Part shown: positions 19,890 through 32,400 of the stretch, one piece after another
How the letters are laid out: every line of letters begins with the position of its first letter
Position numbering within the stretch: the first letter of the stretch is position 1
NCBI GenBank assembly: GCA_030435675.1
Contig: CM059624.1
Coordinates: 12,300,769-12,364,768, forward strand
Direction: 5' to 3'
Length of the DNA: 64,000 nt
From: Steinernema hermaphroditum
Taxonomy: Eukaryota > Nematoda > Chromadorea > Rhabditida > Steinernematidae
Notes under the pieces: model-generated
Databases searched by the model: none
Told to the model about the DNA's origin: nothing
What the model saw: only the letters and a program-made list of their open reading frames with translations
Made by a program: the position numbers and the translations under genes

Positions 19890-22252
19890 ATGTTGTTACG
19901 TCAAGTCTGCCGAAGACTCCAATTGCGGAGTGCCGCCTATTCAACAGTCGGAGGAATTAACAGCTTCACGACGCGGACGCATAACTGCGGGGAACTTCGA
20001 CTCGTCAACGAAGGCGAACCGGTCACCGTCTTCGGATGGCTCGCCTTCAAGCGCCTCAATCGTTTTTTGATTCTGCGAGACTCTTATGGAACAGTGCAGG
20101 CGAATCTCGGCGAAGCTGGCATGCAGAAGTACGCGGATCTGGTCCGTTCGCTACCGTACGAATCTGTCGTTAGGGTCAATGGAAAAGTCCGTGATAGAGG
20201 GGCCGATAGAAACAAGACCATGACCACGGGTGATGTCGAGGTGAGTGTTGTCTGTCAGCCTCCTTTACGCGTCTGGCTGTGTCTGCTAGCCATGCCAGTC
20301 TGTGTCTCGTGGAGTTGCTCATGAGCATCGAAATACGTCTGTGTCTGCCAGTCTACTGCTGTCTGCATCTAAACGCTGCCCCTGGGTTTGAGAGTTAGAC
20401 ACAGACAGGAGTGGATTTGTTCAGACACTGATCTAAACATCTGCTCATTTCTGCACACTTCAGATAGACGTTGAAGAAATCGAAGTAGTGAACGCCGCCG
20501 ACGCCAACCTACCGTACTCCATGCGTACCGAGCCGAACGAGAAGACCAGAATGAAGTACCGCTATATCGATTTGAGATCGTCCAAAATGCAAGAGAATCT
20601 GCGGTACTGTCATGATGCCATATTCACGAGCGTCACATTTTCCTTCTCAGGCTTCGTTCCTCCTTGGTCCACTCAATGCGCCGCTTCCTCGTGGAGAAGT
20701 CCCACTTTGTCGAGGTGGAGACGCCGACCCTCTTTAGACGAACCCCTGGTGGAGCCGCCGAGTTCGTCGTCCCGGCGCCTAAGCCGAACATCGGGCACTG
20801 CTACTCACTCCCTCAAAGTCCACAGCAGTTCAAGCAACTTTTGATGGTCGGAGGCATCGATCGTTATTTCCAGGTTGACTGCCTTCCAGGTTCACCCATT
20901 CAAGGAGCGTTTAGATCGCACGCTGCTACCGCGACGAAGGTGCCAAGTCCGATAGACAGCCAGAATTCACTCAAGTAGATGTCGAACTCTCTTTCACCAC
21001 TCAGGAGAACGTCCTCAATTTGATCGAGCATCTGATTGTCAGCTCGTGGCCGGAGTCGATGGTTCGTCGCTACCGTACTCTTTGTGACATCGCAATTGTT
21101 GTAGGCTGATCTGAAGCCCGAAGCGCCCTTTCAACGGCTCGCCTATGCCGACGCGATGCGTCTCTACGGTTCCGATAAGCCTGATCTGAGAATACCCTGG
21201 CAGATCCAGGACTGCACTAATCATTTCGAATCGTTCCTGAAGAAAGCAGAAGATAAAGAATTCGCCGCGAGGACGATCGTCGCGAGGGGAGTTGGCAGGA
21301 ATGTCACGAATGCTATGAAGAAGGACTGGAAGAGGATAATAGGCCTGAACCCCCTTGGAACGGTAGAAGCTCGTTGTGATCTGCGGTCTAAAGACTCTCT
21401 TTTTAGAATTTTGACGTCTTTACCCCGGCGAAACCCGTGTGGTTCAAGGCGATGGACCGCGAGCGATTCATGGGCGACTTCGGAGTGGGCGAGAACGACG
21501 CAGTCGTCATCGCGTGGGGTGATTCGGAGTCCGTCCAGTGGACTCTCGGCCAGATGAGGAACCTCGTGGCGGATACGATCGGTCTTCGCGCTCAGCAACA
21601 AATGAACTTCGCCTGGGTTGTGGACTTCCCTCTTTTCGTGAAGAACGAAGAAACTGGCGATCTTGAGAGTGCGCACCATCCCTTCACGGCGCCGATTCCT
21701 CAGCATGAAGAGCGACTCTATCAGAACGACAAGCTGATGGACATCAGAGGTGCTTTTTGCCGTTGCTGTACAGATGTACGGTGGTTTTGTTTAGCCCAGC
21801 ACTATGATCTCGTAATGAACGGTGTTGAACTAGGAGGAGGATCGATCAGAATTCACGATGCCAAGCAGCAGACATACGTCATAGAGAAAATACTCGGTGA
21901 ATCGGTAGAAAATCTTGTAGGTATAATTTTTGTCAATTGGAATGTGACATTCTCCGTTTAGACACATCTGATTGATGCACTGGCTTCGGGTGCCCCTCCT
22001 CACGGCGGATTTGCCCTCGGACTCGATCGGTACGTGGCGTTATTAGCAGGCCGCGGAGACGCCAACCAGAGCATCCGCGATGTCATCGCCTTCCCGAAGA
22101 GCAAAGAAGGAAGAGACCTGATGGTCAACGCCCCCGTTATCCCTTGTCCGCAAGTTGCTGATCGCTATGGCCTCAAATTCGATCTGGAAAAACAAGGCGC
22201 GAACGACGAATCGTTTGGCCAAAATCGCGACAGTTGCCAGGGAGTTTTTTAG
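19890..22252 (+). CDS. dars-2: Mitochondrial aspartyl-tRNA synthetase
   Basis: Eight exons (19890-20240, 20464-20603, 20651-20873, 20915-21061, 21105-21362, 21407-21749, 21795-21916, 21962-22252) give 624 residues. The enzyme charges mitochondrial tRNA-Asp. The start [15 protein letters not shown] is a typical mitochondrial targeting peptide. An anticodon-binding OB fold follows ([20 protein letters not shown]). Class II motif 2 is seen in [19 protein letters not shown] at about residues 240-258 and motif 3 in [16 protein letters not shown] at about 542-557. The stretch from about residue 290 to 430, with its [13 protein letters not shown], fits the insertion domain of bacterial-type AspRS. 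Intron 1 (223 nt) contains a run of GTCTG-type repeats. The gene is tightly downstream of the EDEM2-like gene. Confidence 0.96.
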
Positions 22253-22995
22253 TTGTTTTATGAATGACGGTTCGTATTTGTGCATAAAAGAATCTAAGAA
22301 TCTGCTGCTCTCCGTCTTGCCTTTGACATTAGCCGGTATTTTGTCGACGAATAGCGCCAATAAACAAAAAAGGCCATGGTCATGACAAAAAAGGCCATGG
22401 CCATCCGTAGAAATGATCTGGAATTGTGGACTGGAATTGGCGTGGAAATGAATTTTGAAGAGATCTGCTTCCTGAGGGTGGGTGCTAGCTGGGACGGTGC
22501 TCAGCGAGAAAAAAAGGACACCGTAAACGCCTTTCCACCGCGTTTAAATGCCACCGCAGCGTCTCACCACGTTCTGCCTCTGCTCCAGTTTGTGCCAACC
22601 GCTTTGAAGTGAAGAGTATTGTAGCCGCGCACATCGACGTGTACTTGAACTTGCAACTAATGGCAGCTGCACTACGTTGGAACAAGACCTGATACAGCAA
22701 GAACCTTCTGTAGTCTCTCACTCGACCAATCAACAGCCTAACTTGAAAGAGCAATGAAAGGGTGAAGCTCCCCAATTGCATGTCTTTTCTAGAAACGTCC
22801 GCAACAAACTCTTTTTTGTGTCATCGATGGGTCTCAAAGCGAAATGGCCTGAGTGACAGTACCAACCTTTCTCAATTTTTTTTTCGTTCCCTGGTGGACT
22901 GAATGTGCTATGTTCATTGTAGCCGCGCACGTCGTGTCTTGACTGTCCATATTTTTCGTACTTTTCTGAAGTTCTTCTCGTTTTTCAGTACAGCA
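22253..22995. other. Intergenic region with short repeats
   Basis: No exon is supported. CAAAAAAGGCCATGG occurs twice in tandem near 22366-22402, the second copy forming the palindrome GGCCATGGCC. The string TTGTAGCCGCGCAC occurs near 22618 and again near 22917, the second about 75 bases before the next ATG. This could be a promoter or duplicated 5' sequence. Confidence 0.4.
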
Positions 22996-25900
22996 ATGTC
23001 TGACACCAACGACGAAGAGATCGACATCGTCAATCCAGTCGTCGACGTCAAAGAAGAGCCAAACGAAATAGATTTCGGCGATGGGAACCCTTACACAGAA
23101 GAAGAGTACGTCTGCGAGCGCGGAACCACCATCTACTCGCGTACAACGCCCGCTAGTTGCGATGAAGCGCTCCGCATCATTCTGAACCTGGGTAACTGCG
23201 TGGACAAGCGCCTACTCTCCACAAGACGTCCGTTCATGCCTCCCTCCTGCGAGGAAACTGGCGACTTCGTCTTCGTTCTGGACATGCGCCATGATCCCAA
23301 CATCGAACTGGCGCGCAAAGAGATGCATTTCGATGGTTTGTCGCCGTGGAACACTAAAGCATGTAAGTGTTCCCAGTCTTGGGCGTATAGCACTGTTCTT
23401 CGTGTGTTTTCTAGCAGTTCGCATGGCCTCCAAGCTGGTATACTACAAAGTCGATGGGAAAATGTGTACCAGGGTCGCTACTGCCGACAGCGCGAACATT
23501 CTCCTGCGCAAAGTGTATGGAATTCTGCCACGCTGCAATCGCCTCTCTAAGAGGGTAAGATCATCGTACAGCTTCCCATTCTACTGCTATATTTAGTTGT
23601 TCTACGCCGAGGACATCGCCAGAGGTGAAATCATCGGATACGTCATCATATGCTATTCGTATTTGCGACCTGGTCCTATGCCAGAGCGTGTGTCGCCGCG
23701 TGGACAGGGGGCTACTCATGAACGAATGTCCCGTCTGAAGGTGGGCGCGGACAACTGCAATCTTGGAATCGACCTGAACAGTATTTTGCCTCCAAGTCGT
23801 GAGCTGGTGACCATTTCTATCGACGGTTACCCGGTTTACAGCAACACTGTTCCTAACGTCGCTGAAGTCATTCTTCCGCTCATCCTCAACATCAACAATA
23901 TGTATGCACTTCTCGCTGACTACTTGCCGTTCATGTTGTTCCTACATTTAGTATTGATCGCAATCGTGTCTGCTCGAAGATACCGTTCTTCCCCCCAGAA
24001 TGCACAAAAACAGGCGAATTTCTATTTGTCATCAATCCCACCGCTGTGGAGGACTATCGCTTCGTTGGATTCGACGGTCTTCTGCCATGGAACGCAGTCG
24101 GTGAGTCGTTCTCTAACTCCATCATTACCGCTAGTTTGTCATCTAGATCAAAAAATGGACTGTGCTCAGCTGTACTACCGTATCGATGGTGGTCAGGGTG
24201 GCTCTCCAGTGCAGCTTATTCGACAGCCAAGCAAGCACGATGCCAATATTGTGTTCAGAAGAATTTCTGCTACTCTACCACGCGATTGCCGTTTGACGAA
24301 ACGCGTATGATAGAGAAATCACAAGTCGGAGTAACCATCTATGTTTAGATATTCTACGCACTCAGTTTGCCCAACAAGGAGTTGGCCGGATACGTACTCA
24401 TCGCTTACTCATATACGTATCCTGGCCCTATGCCTTCCCAACTTTACGACAGAGACGAAGCTCTTCGGCACCTCCGGGCAGAAAAGGACGAGCGCAAATT
24501 GGGCGACGATTCAGATGATGACATCATCGTGGATGACACTCTGGACGATGGGGAAGACAACAGTGATCCGATCACAACCGAACACGGATGTCACATCTAC
24601 GCAAGGGAAATCCCAAAATCAAGCGAAGAGGCCTTGCACTTCCTGCTGAATACGAAAAATGAGTTCGTCAGCTTCGTTTGGGTTTGCGTTAATCGTTTAA
24701 TTCAGACTGAACCAAGCACTTGTATCCAAGCGTCTCCCGTTCATGCCGCCATCGTTTACAGGAATTGGCGAGTTCTTATTTGTCATTTCTCCAAATGCTG
24801 TAAAATCCGTAAAGGACGTTACTGTAGATGGCTTGGCCCCCTGGAATAGCAAAGGTTGGACACATGCTTTGCAGAGAGTCTTCCTACCTCGTATTTCAGA
24901 CCGTAAAATGGCTAGCAAATTCATCTACTACCGTCGTCACGAGGACGGGAGCATCGAAAAAGTAAACGAGCGGGATGAGTCAAACATCGTCCTGCGTAAG
25001 ATGCACGGAGTCCTGCCGCGTTGTCCTCGCCTCACTAAAAAGATCTTCTGCGCGATGGATCCGAACACCGAAGAAGCGATCGGCTATATTCTGATCGGCT
25101 ATCAGTTCCGCTATCGTGGAGCGATGCCGACACCTGTGGCTCATGGCAATTCGAAGAACCCTGGCCAGGCGTATCAAAGAATGTTCCCCAGCGCGCTTAA
25201 CGAAATGAAGAAATTGTTGAAGGAAAACTTGCCGGCTGATGCTTTGCAGAAGTTGACAGAGAAGGCTATGAAAGACGAATCCAGCTTCCACCACCCTTGT
25301 GCGACGCCCAACAATGTTCATGTGGTAAGTGTGGAGTAGTTCTGACGCATAAATGTTTTATTTTTAGCTCTATAACTTGGCGAAATTTATTCCTGATCGA
25401 ATGAAGAGAGTCGACAAACAAAGTTCATCAAGCTCTGAGAAAAACGCAGCCTCGTATACAGCGCAAACACCGCAAAAGCGGAGCATCATATACAGAGCAA
25501 AGACCGCGGATTTGAACAACTTTCCTGAGTAAAAACTCTTGTTTTATATCAGCTTTCTTATTTCTTTGCTCTTCAGATATCTTCAAAAGCGTGCTGCGTA
25601 TCTCTCCAACATGTTCCGCTTTTCGCCACCCCGAGAAAATGAATCTGAGGATAGTGAGGGCGAAATTGATGTTGTAGGATCACGATCGAAGCGCATCCGC
25701 CACGAATTTACCAACGATAGCGGTCCTTCAACAAGTCGGACGGCGTTCCCTGGCGCGTACAGCTTGCCCGGAATGTTCCATCCACAGATGGTTCCTGCCT
25801 ATCGCGGCATCCCACCAAGTGCAACAGAGCACGCGACCCGGCTGGAATGGCTCCTTAACAACAGATCTGAACATTTTCAAAACGTGAAGCTGGAAGGACC

Positions 25901-26622
25901 TGTTGAATCTGTGTCCCTGGATCCCGCAACCCTCCGAGAAGCGGTCGCTGCGGCGCTATCAGCTGAACAACCACAGGAAGCTGTTTCTAACGGATCCAGT
26001 TCGCCGAAGAGCGCTCGAAGCGCGCCTAATCTCCGCGTTTTCCGCCAATCTCAAAGTGGCATCATCCAAGAGGTCGACCCGTTGGTGCTTATTTCGCAGC
26101 CTTCTACTACCGGACAGCACTCAACTAGTGAAGCCAACCTCTCCGGTGACGTCGACAATAATAACAACGAAGTCGTCAAAGATGAACCGTGCGAGGAGGG
26201 CGCTGCGAACCAGCTGCATCAAGACGACTCCATTTTCCTTGAAAAGGACGCCGAAATGCATATCCCGAAAGTAGAAACGGTCGACCAAGTCGAGGTCCAT
26301 GATGGAGATGCGCCCATGTATGCGGAGAGCAGTGAACTCGTCAACCCTCAAGGGTTAACAGCAGTTGGTGAAGTTGGCCGGCAGTTTACATCTGGTGGTA
26401 CGGTGGAAATCCATCCAGTGCAACACATTCAATACTCAAATGGACAAGTCAGCCGTCTCCCAGAGGGACGTCAGTTCTTTCTTGGTTCCGGTGGAGAACT
26501 TTACATGGAGTGGGATGGTTAGTTTTCAGGTTGCCACATATCACTAAACTGTTTCAGTTGTAGGCTCTTCGACTCTCCCAGAAGGCATTGAAGTGTTTGA
26601 AGAAGACCAAGCGTTTGAGTAA
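22996..26622 (+). CDS. Unrecognised 1055-residue protein with three copies of one module
   Basis: Eleven exons (22996-23362, 23415-23554, 23597-23901, 23952-24100, 24147-24304, 24349-24662, 24706-24854, 24900-25324, 25368-25528, 25577-26517, 26564-26622) join in phase. I do not know the family. An acidic N-terminus holds VKEEP, a SUMO-type site. Three modules follow, starting near residues 37, 235 and 451. Each has a block like PFMPPS, then GEFLFV, FDGLxPWN, a YYR strand, NIVLRKxxGxLPRxxRLTK, GYVLIxYSYxxPGPMP. Intron positions repeat with the modules. An acidic linker (DDSDDDIIVDDTLDDGED) separates modules 2 and 3. From about residue 670 the chain is low-complexity with KRIRH, VKDEP and many Ser/Glu/Gln, suggesting a nuclear protein. 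Exon 9 ends ...CCTGA|GTAAAA; reading through this donor gives an immediate TAA, so a shorter form is possible. Function is unknown. Confidence 0.8.
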
Positions 26623-26867
26623 CATATCTTCCCCCAGGAAGACTGAGGAATATTCCTTGTTGTTAATGTAGCTTGTTGTGTTTTATTTTTATCTTGTTGT
26701 GCGTAGCGAATTCAAAAAACCTTGTAATAATTTATCGCTTGGTATTGTTTGCTGAAGGTGAATCGAATATGCGCGGGGGCTCGTATTTGATTTACAAGTC
26801 GGGGGTTTGTTGGCCAATTCAGCCTTTCCGCTTCGGTTCGGTTCATCTACTTCGCTTATCCATTGTT

Positions 26868-27002
26868 GTATCTTGCCACAAATAGATAAACGCGAGGCCG
26901 AACATCACCCATATCACGATTCTGAGCTCGCAGATCAGAAAAATCGAGATGAACATCGCCGTTGTCTCGTCGATGGCGATTCCGAGAAGTGGTAGAAGCT
27001 GA
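26868..27002 (-). CDS. Possible terminal exon of an unidentified membrane protein
   Basis: On the minus strand a CCTCTCAG acceptor near 27003 is followed by an open frame that reads LLPLLGIAIDETTAMFISIF, then FLICELRIVIWVMFGLAFIYLW and a short polar tail to a stop. It looks like two membrane segments. No upstream exon joins it convincingly in phase, and the inverted gly-20 fragment lies just upstream. It may be a gene relic. Confidence 0.25.
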
Positions 27003-27139
27003 GAGGAAGAGAGCCGTAGGATACCGTCATCGCTCCGTCAAATACGATTGAAGCGACCGATTGTGGTTTCAAATGAAATGAAAAATCCAATGATGGTCGC
27101 AGATGACATTGAAGCAAACGGACATGTCTAGTAGACAGG

Positions 27140-27356
27140 TGTCCGTTTTTAGCGCATTTTCCCTCGTTTGCACATCGGGAATCGCTTCCAATTTGATCAA
27201 GCTGATGGCCTGTTCCGCGGTAGTTTTGCTTGAAAATTCGTTGTCGAAGGCACGATGCTCGTTTCTGTAGATTTCGGGCGCGCGTCCACTGTGGTCAGTA
27301 GAATCTGCCGTCGTTCAGTGTGATGCCTGGATCCCTGGAATTATACACGACTATCA
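27140..27356 (-). pseudogene. Inverted partial copy of gly-20 exon 2
   Basis: The minus strand here resembles 27707-27925, the start of exon 2 of the neighbouring gly-20 gene, over about 215 bases with indels and substitutions. Shared stretches include AGCAAAACTACCGCGGAACA and AGATTCTACTGACCACAGTG. The frame has a stop (GRFY then TGA), so the copy is dead. With its source it forms an interrupted inverted repeat around gly-20 exon 1. Confidence 0.8.
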
Positions 27357-27600
27357 ATTACATATTTCCGCTAGTGGCTTAATGCGTTGAACGCTATCTT
27401 TTCCATGGAATAGACCAAGTTTCCAGTGAACCATTTTGGGAAAAGCCACTCGCGCTCTTATCCTAACATTACGGTAGCTTGTTTCGTGTCTTTCGTTTTG
27501 TTTGAATGGACAGTTTTGCGCGCGACAGTTCCCTTGTGTTATTTTCTCGGCATTTTGATGATTCCTTTTCAGGCGCCGCGTGGCTCCATCAGAAGCAGGA

Positions 27601-29278
27601 ATGCGTTATCGACTCAGCGCGCGCAGCCTACAGAACTATGTCGTAGGAATCATTCTGGTACGTGCTCGTTTTCTTCTGTTCCCGCGTAATAATTATGTTC
27701 ATATAGCTCGGACTGACACTGATAGTCGTGTATAATTTTGAGGAATCCAAGCATCACACTGAAAGAGGGCAGATTCTACTGACCACAGTGGGCGCGTCCC
27801 TCAATTCTACGGAAACCACAACGAATATCTCAAGCAAAACTACCGCGGAACCTGCCATCAACTTCAATAGATTAGCTGAATTGGTAGCGATTCCCGATGA
27901 GCAAACGAAGGAAAATGCACGGAAAATCTACGAGAACCCGACCATTGCTATGGGGAAACAATTCAACGCAGAGCAGCTGTTTTTGGCCACGAGCTATCTC
28001 AATGATAACCACAAAGTGCTCAACGAGGATTTATTTGGCGATGTGCGCGATGTTGAGGTCGTAATTGTCGTCCAGGTAAGCTCAACATTACTGTTTGCCT
28101 ATCGCTATCTGTAGCTTCTGTAGGCTCATTCCCGCCTAAAGTATCTGGAATATCTCATAGAAAGCTTGAACAGAACCGTTGGGATGGACAACGCCCTGTT
28201 GGTCTTCAGCCATGACGTCGCCGCTAAACCGATCAATGATCTGATCCAATCTATTCGCTTCTGCAGGGTATGCGTTCTCACTTGGTTCGTAGCCACCGAA
28301 TCTCGAATATTTAGGTAATCCAGATATTCTATCCATTCAGTCCCGTCTTTTTCGATGATGTCCGGAACAATGCGGGTCTTGGGAGCTATAAGACTCCGAG
28401 CTACGCTCATATAAAGAATCACTGGTGGTGGAAGGTGAGCTCGTGCTCGAAATAGTGATTAATTGCGTTAAGTGATTTTAGATGAACTATGTTTTCGATG
28501 GTATTGTGAAGCGATATGATTTGAACGATGTGCGCGTTTTGCGCCTTGAGGAGGACCACTACGTCTCTCCGGATGTTCTCTTTGTGTTAGATCAACTTAT
28601 CGAAAAGAAGGAAACGTGAGGCGCTCCTATGCGTTACGAATCTCATCGGGCGTTGTTTCAGAATTTGTCCGCGATGCGGTGCTATTAAACTGGGCAGCTA
28701 CACTTTGAGCGGAAATAAGATGAATAAGGACAGTTTTGAGGGAGACGTTTGGAAGTTCTGGACGGTGCCGTACAGGGAAAACATTGGCTTGGTATTTGGT
28801 TTAGAAGACTGGAACATGATCCGAACGCAACAGTGCGCTAATGTATGTGGATGAGCAGTTCAAGCGAGCCCTGATTGTTGTTCTTCAGATGTTCTGCGAG
28901 TATAACGACTACAACTGGGATATGTCAGTGAGCAGCGTTCTTGCTAAATGTCTTCCCACCGGACTGCCGAATGTTCTGTCCGTCAGAGCAACTCGCGTTT
29001 TCCACATTGGCGACTGTGGAGTGCACGTCCAACAATGCAGGAATCACAGTTCGATTGACAAAGTGAGGTACGATTGACGATATGCTACGTTCCTGAAAAT
29101 TATTGCATCTCATTGCAGGGAGTTGTTGGGGAGCGTTAAGGACTCTCTTTTCCCCAGAATGAAGTTCGTGAAGCTGAATTCGGGTAAAATATATTATCCG
29201 AAAAGCGGCGGATTCAGCGGAGATGGGGATATTGCCTTGTGCAAGCGGAACACCTATCCACATGTTCAGAAAACGTAA
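27601..29278 (+). CDS. gly-20: N-acetylglucosaminyltransferase II (MGAT2)
   Basis: Eight exons (27601-27657, 27707-28075, 28124-28267, 28315-28434, 28482-28615, 28662-28842, 28889-29067, 29119-29278) give 447 residues. The enzyme adds beta-1,2-linked GlcNAc to the alpha-1,6 mannose arm in the Golgi, completing the base of complex N-glycans. It is a type II membrane protein: a short basic N-terminus, then the anchor YVVGIILLGLTLIVVY (about 13-28). The catalytic part shows VVIVVQAHSRLKYLEYLIES, LLVFSHD, IKNHWWWK, LEEDHYVSPD (about 252-261, the acidic metal/nucleotide site), CEYNDYNWD (about 338-346) and FHIGDCGVH. It matches human MGAT2 and C. elegans GLY-20 end to end. The next gene is convergent, with 144 bases between stops. 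Confidence 0.95.
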
Positions 29279-29422
29279 TATGTTTAGTGTTTGTTATAAT
29301 ATGTTTTAATTAAATGTTTCATTTATTATGCCAGCTGTATGTACAGTGAGAAGCGTTTCACCCGGAAGATCGCAGTAGGCTACTTTTAAATACTTTCTTG
29401 ACATGGTCAGGAGTCTCATTTT

Positions 29423-32400
29423 TCAAAAACCGGATGGGTAGGTGGCAGTTTTACGGCGGAAGTCGCTGTTGCCATGGATAAAGCCGTCCTCTTGCACCAC
29501 GAGTGCCTGGACAACGCTCTTTTGTTTGGCGACGCCTGTCATGTTTTGGCCTCGGTTCATGAGCTCTTTTATGATGGTCTAAAACTTGAGGTTTTTGTGG
29601 GATCTCGGGATCGTCCGTACCTCGGGAATGCTCTCTTCGTACTGAGTGACGTACGGTAAGTACTGGTTGTGGAATCGGGGGGCGTCGACGGCCTCCTTGA
29701 CCGTCTGATTGAAGAGGAGATGCCGGATAACCGTCTGAGCGACCGACGAGATGATCATCGATCCTCCGGATCCTCCGACGACCATTCGCACCTGAAGGGA
29801 TCCAATCAGAAGCGGGATACGGTATCTCCGCTGCTACCTTTCCAGTATTTTTGTTGTATATGACCGTCGGGGACATGCTGGACATGGGCCGTTTGCCAGG
29901 AGCGATGAAGTTGGCCGGGGAGGGGGCAAAGCCGAATGCGTTGTTGACTCCGGGGGTGCTGAAGTCGTCCATCTCGTCGTTCCAGATGATTCCGAGGGTG
30001 GGGGAGACGCGCATCGAGCCGAGGAGTTGATTGACGGTACTGGTGCAGGAGACGGCGTTCTCCTCGTGGTCATATGCGACCACGTGCGAAGTTCCGTGGT
30101 CGGGCACCTGGCCGGTCTTGTCGTTAGTGTAGTAGTCAAGGGGCTGGGAAGTGTTCTTGATCATCGAGGCGATCCACTTGATGTACGGCTTCGTGGTCAT
30201 GTTCTTGACGAGATCCTTGGCAGTCGCGACGAAGGCGATATCTCCGAGCTTAGTGCGCTGGGCGTAGGCGAACTTTTCAGCCTCTATGAGACGTTGGTAC
30301 ACTTCGGGGTCGTCGAGGTTCACCGGGCTGTTGCCGTCGTAGAATTCTGGAATATGGGTGTCACGACTTTGATGATGCGAGTTTTTAAATGGCCACAACT
30401 ATGAGGTAACTATGACCAAATCAAAAGTTTACGGTATCATGAATCATCGGACCACACACGACGCTTATGCTCATTAGCGCTTCAAACTGCAAACCACTTA
30501 CTAGCCATAGTAGCAATGATCGCCTGGGTGATGGCAAAGCTCGAGGGCGGGGGAGGTCCACACATGGCGAGGTCATCAGGAAGAAAGTCGTTTTCCAAGG
30601 GAGCCTCGTGAACGATCGTCTGGTAGTTCTTCAGATCGTCCACGGTCACATGACCGCCGTTCTCTGTGATCTCAGCGGCGATCGTTTGGGCCACTCCACC
30701 TTTGTAGAACAGCTGTACGGGGTCGGACGAGTTGGCGATCAGCTCTAACGTCCTGCCGAGCTTGTCCCGCTTCAGACGGTCTCCTTCTTCGTAAACGCGT
30801 CCCGTTTGGGGGTCAACGAAGAGTTTCCTAAAAATGGGTTCCCACATGGTTAACTACGGTAGTCCTACTTCATGTGCGGGTCCTCCATTATGTCGCTTTC
30901 CTTGTCATTCAAGACCATGGCGAGATTCGAAGAAACTGGGAATCCGTTGATGGCCAAATCGATCGACGGCTCGAAGAGGCGTCTCCAAGACACTTGACCA
31001 CTTCCGAAGCGGTTGAAAATGGTCCAGAAGCCGTGGAGCTCACTGGGAGTGGCGATGGCGCGATATCCAGTGACCGACTCTTTTGGATTGTTCACGAACA
31101 TGTCCTCCTTGGCCGCTGCGGGCGCAGTTTCTCTGGCGTCGATGGATGTGCATCGACCAGTAGAACTATTTTTAGAGCTAATCCTCTGTTCTCAATTACG
31201 CGGAATACCTGTTGTATATAGTCATAATGAATCCTCCTCCCAGGCCCGAACTCTGCGGATTTACGACTCCGATGCAGAGGAGGGAGGCGATGGTGGCGTC
31301 GACCGCGTTTCCGCCGATAAACAGGATGTCGCTGAAATCGGGGATTATAGGTGATGTCACTTTGTGGGTGAAGTGCGATTTAATGGGCAGAAGAGTAAGA
31401 TTGGGTGCCAGGATACCCGACGAGCTGCTCTGTTTGAAAAAAAGCTTTAAAGAGAACAACTTAAGTTGGTGTTTACGACGTTAGGTAAACAGAACGGTTG
31501 TGTGCATTTCTAACATATAAATCTCTTTTCACCGAATGATTATTTGTTTTGGAAAATATGATTATGACGGACCAGTTTTTGGTGAATTACTTCCTTATCA
31601 TTATTTACGGCAAATTCCGCTGTTTGTAATACATTTCAGGTTCTTCTCTACTTCGCTTTTTTATCTATTTTCAAACATATAATCATTAGTAGTCCCTTAT
31701 CCCTCACAACACCATAAGATAAGCTAAAAGTGATTAAAAATGATAAAGAAAGGCTTGACCAAGACCTAGGAACATAGAGCGTTGATGTTTCACCTGACTG
31801 TTTAACTCATTGCGAACGTGTTGGATTTGTAAGCCGCTCGGGGTCGGTTCGAGTCCCCTGCGGTTTCTTGTTTGTGACCCTTGTACACCAAGTTTTACAT
31901 GTGGAGATTCCCTCTAATCCCTATCAGTTACTTGTTTTCAAAACAACCCTCTCCTTCTTACCGTCCGATTTCACTGCATAGTCCATGATCGGTGGCGATG
32001 GCGGCCCGTCTATAAGCGGCATTGAGACTTCCACTTGGTTGTGGCCATTCCAGTTTCTGAGGTTTCTCCACTTTTGGAGCTTCATTCATTGTGAGATTCA
32101 ATGGTTCGGTCTAAATGGTCCAATAGATTCTTTTCGATGTGCCTTCAAGAACTGTACCATGTTCATTGCTTCAGGCTCTTCCCTAACTTTTATTCCTACA
32201 ACGATGGCTAAGGCGACTGTCGACAACATGAAGAGAACGGCTAAGACCGATGAAACCAAGGCGATCCATTTGTACAGTCTATAAAAGAAACATGCAAAGG
32301 TGGCTCAAATGAATAGTTGTGGACTTTCTAGAGGCACCAAAACCGTTAAAGTTGCAGGATAGAATCGATCTGCGATAGAATAATGGTAAGATGGGCGGAC

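Noticed and set aside
21221..21706. 161-codon open frame antisense to dars-2
   Set aside because: It overlaps exons with clear AspRS motifs on the other strand; its translation is a shadow.
29579..29621. Apparent premature TAG in gamma-glutamyltransferase
   Set aside because: A 42-nt intron (GTACGG..TTTTAG) removes it and restores the conserved C-terminus.
31794..31870. Functional tRNA-Thr in a GGT intron
   Set aside because: The anticodon stem and T-stem are mismatched; kept only as a tRNA-like relic.
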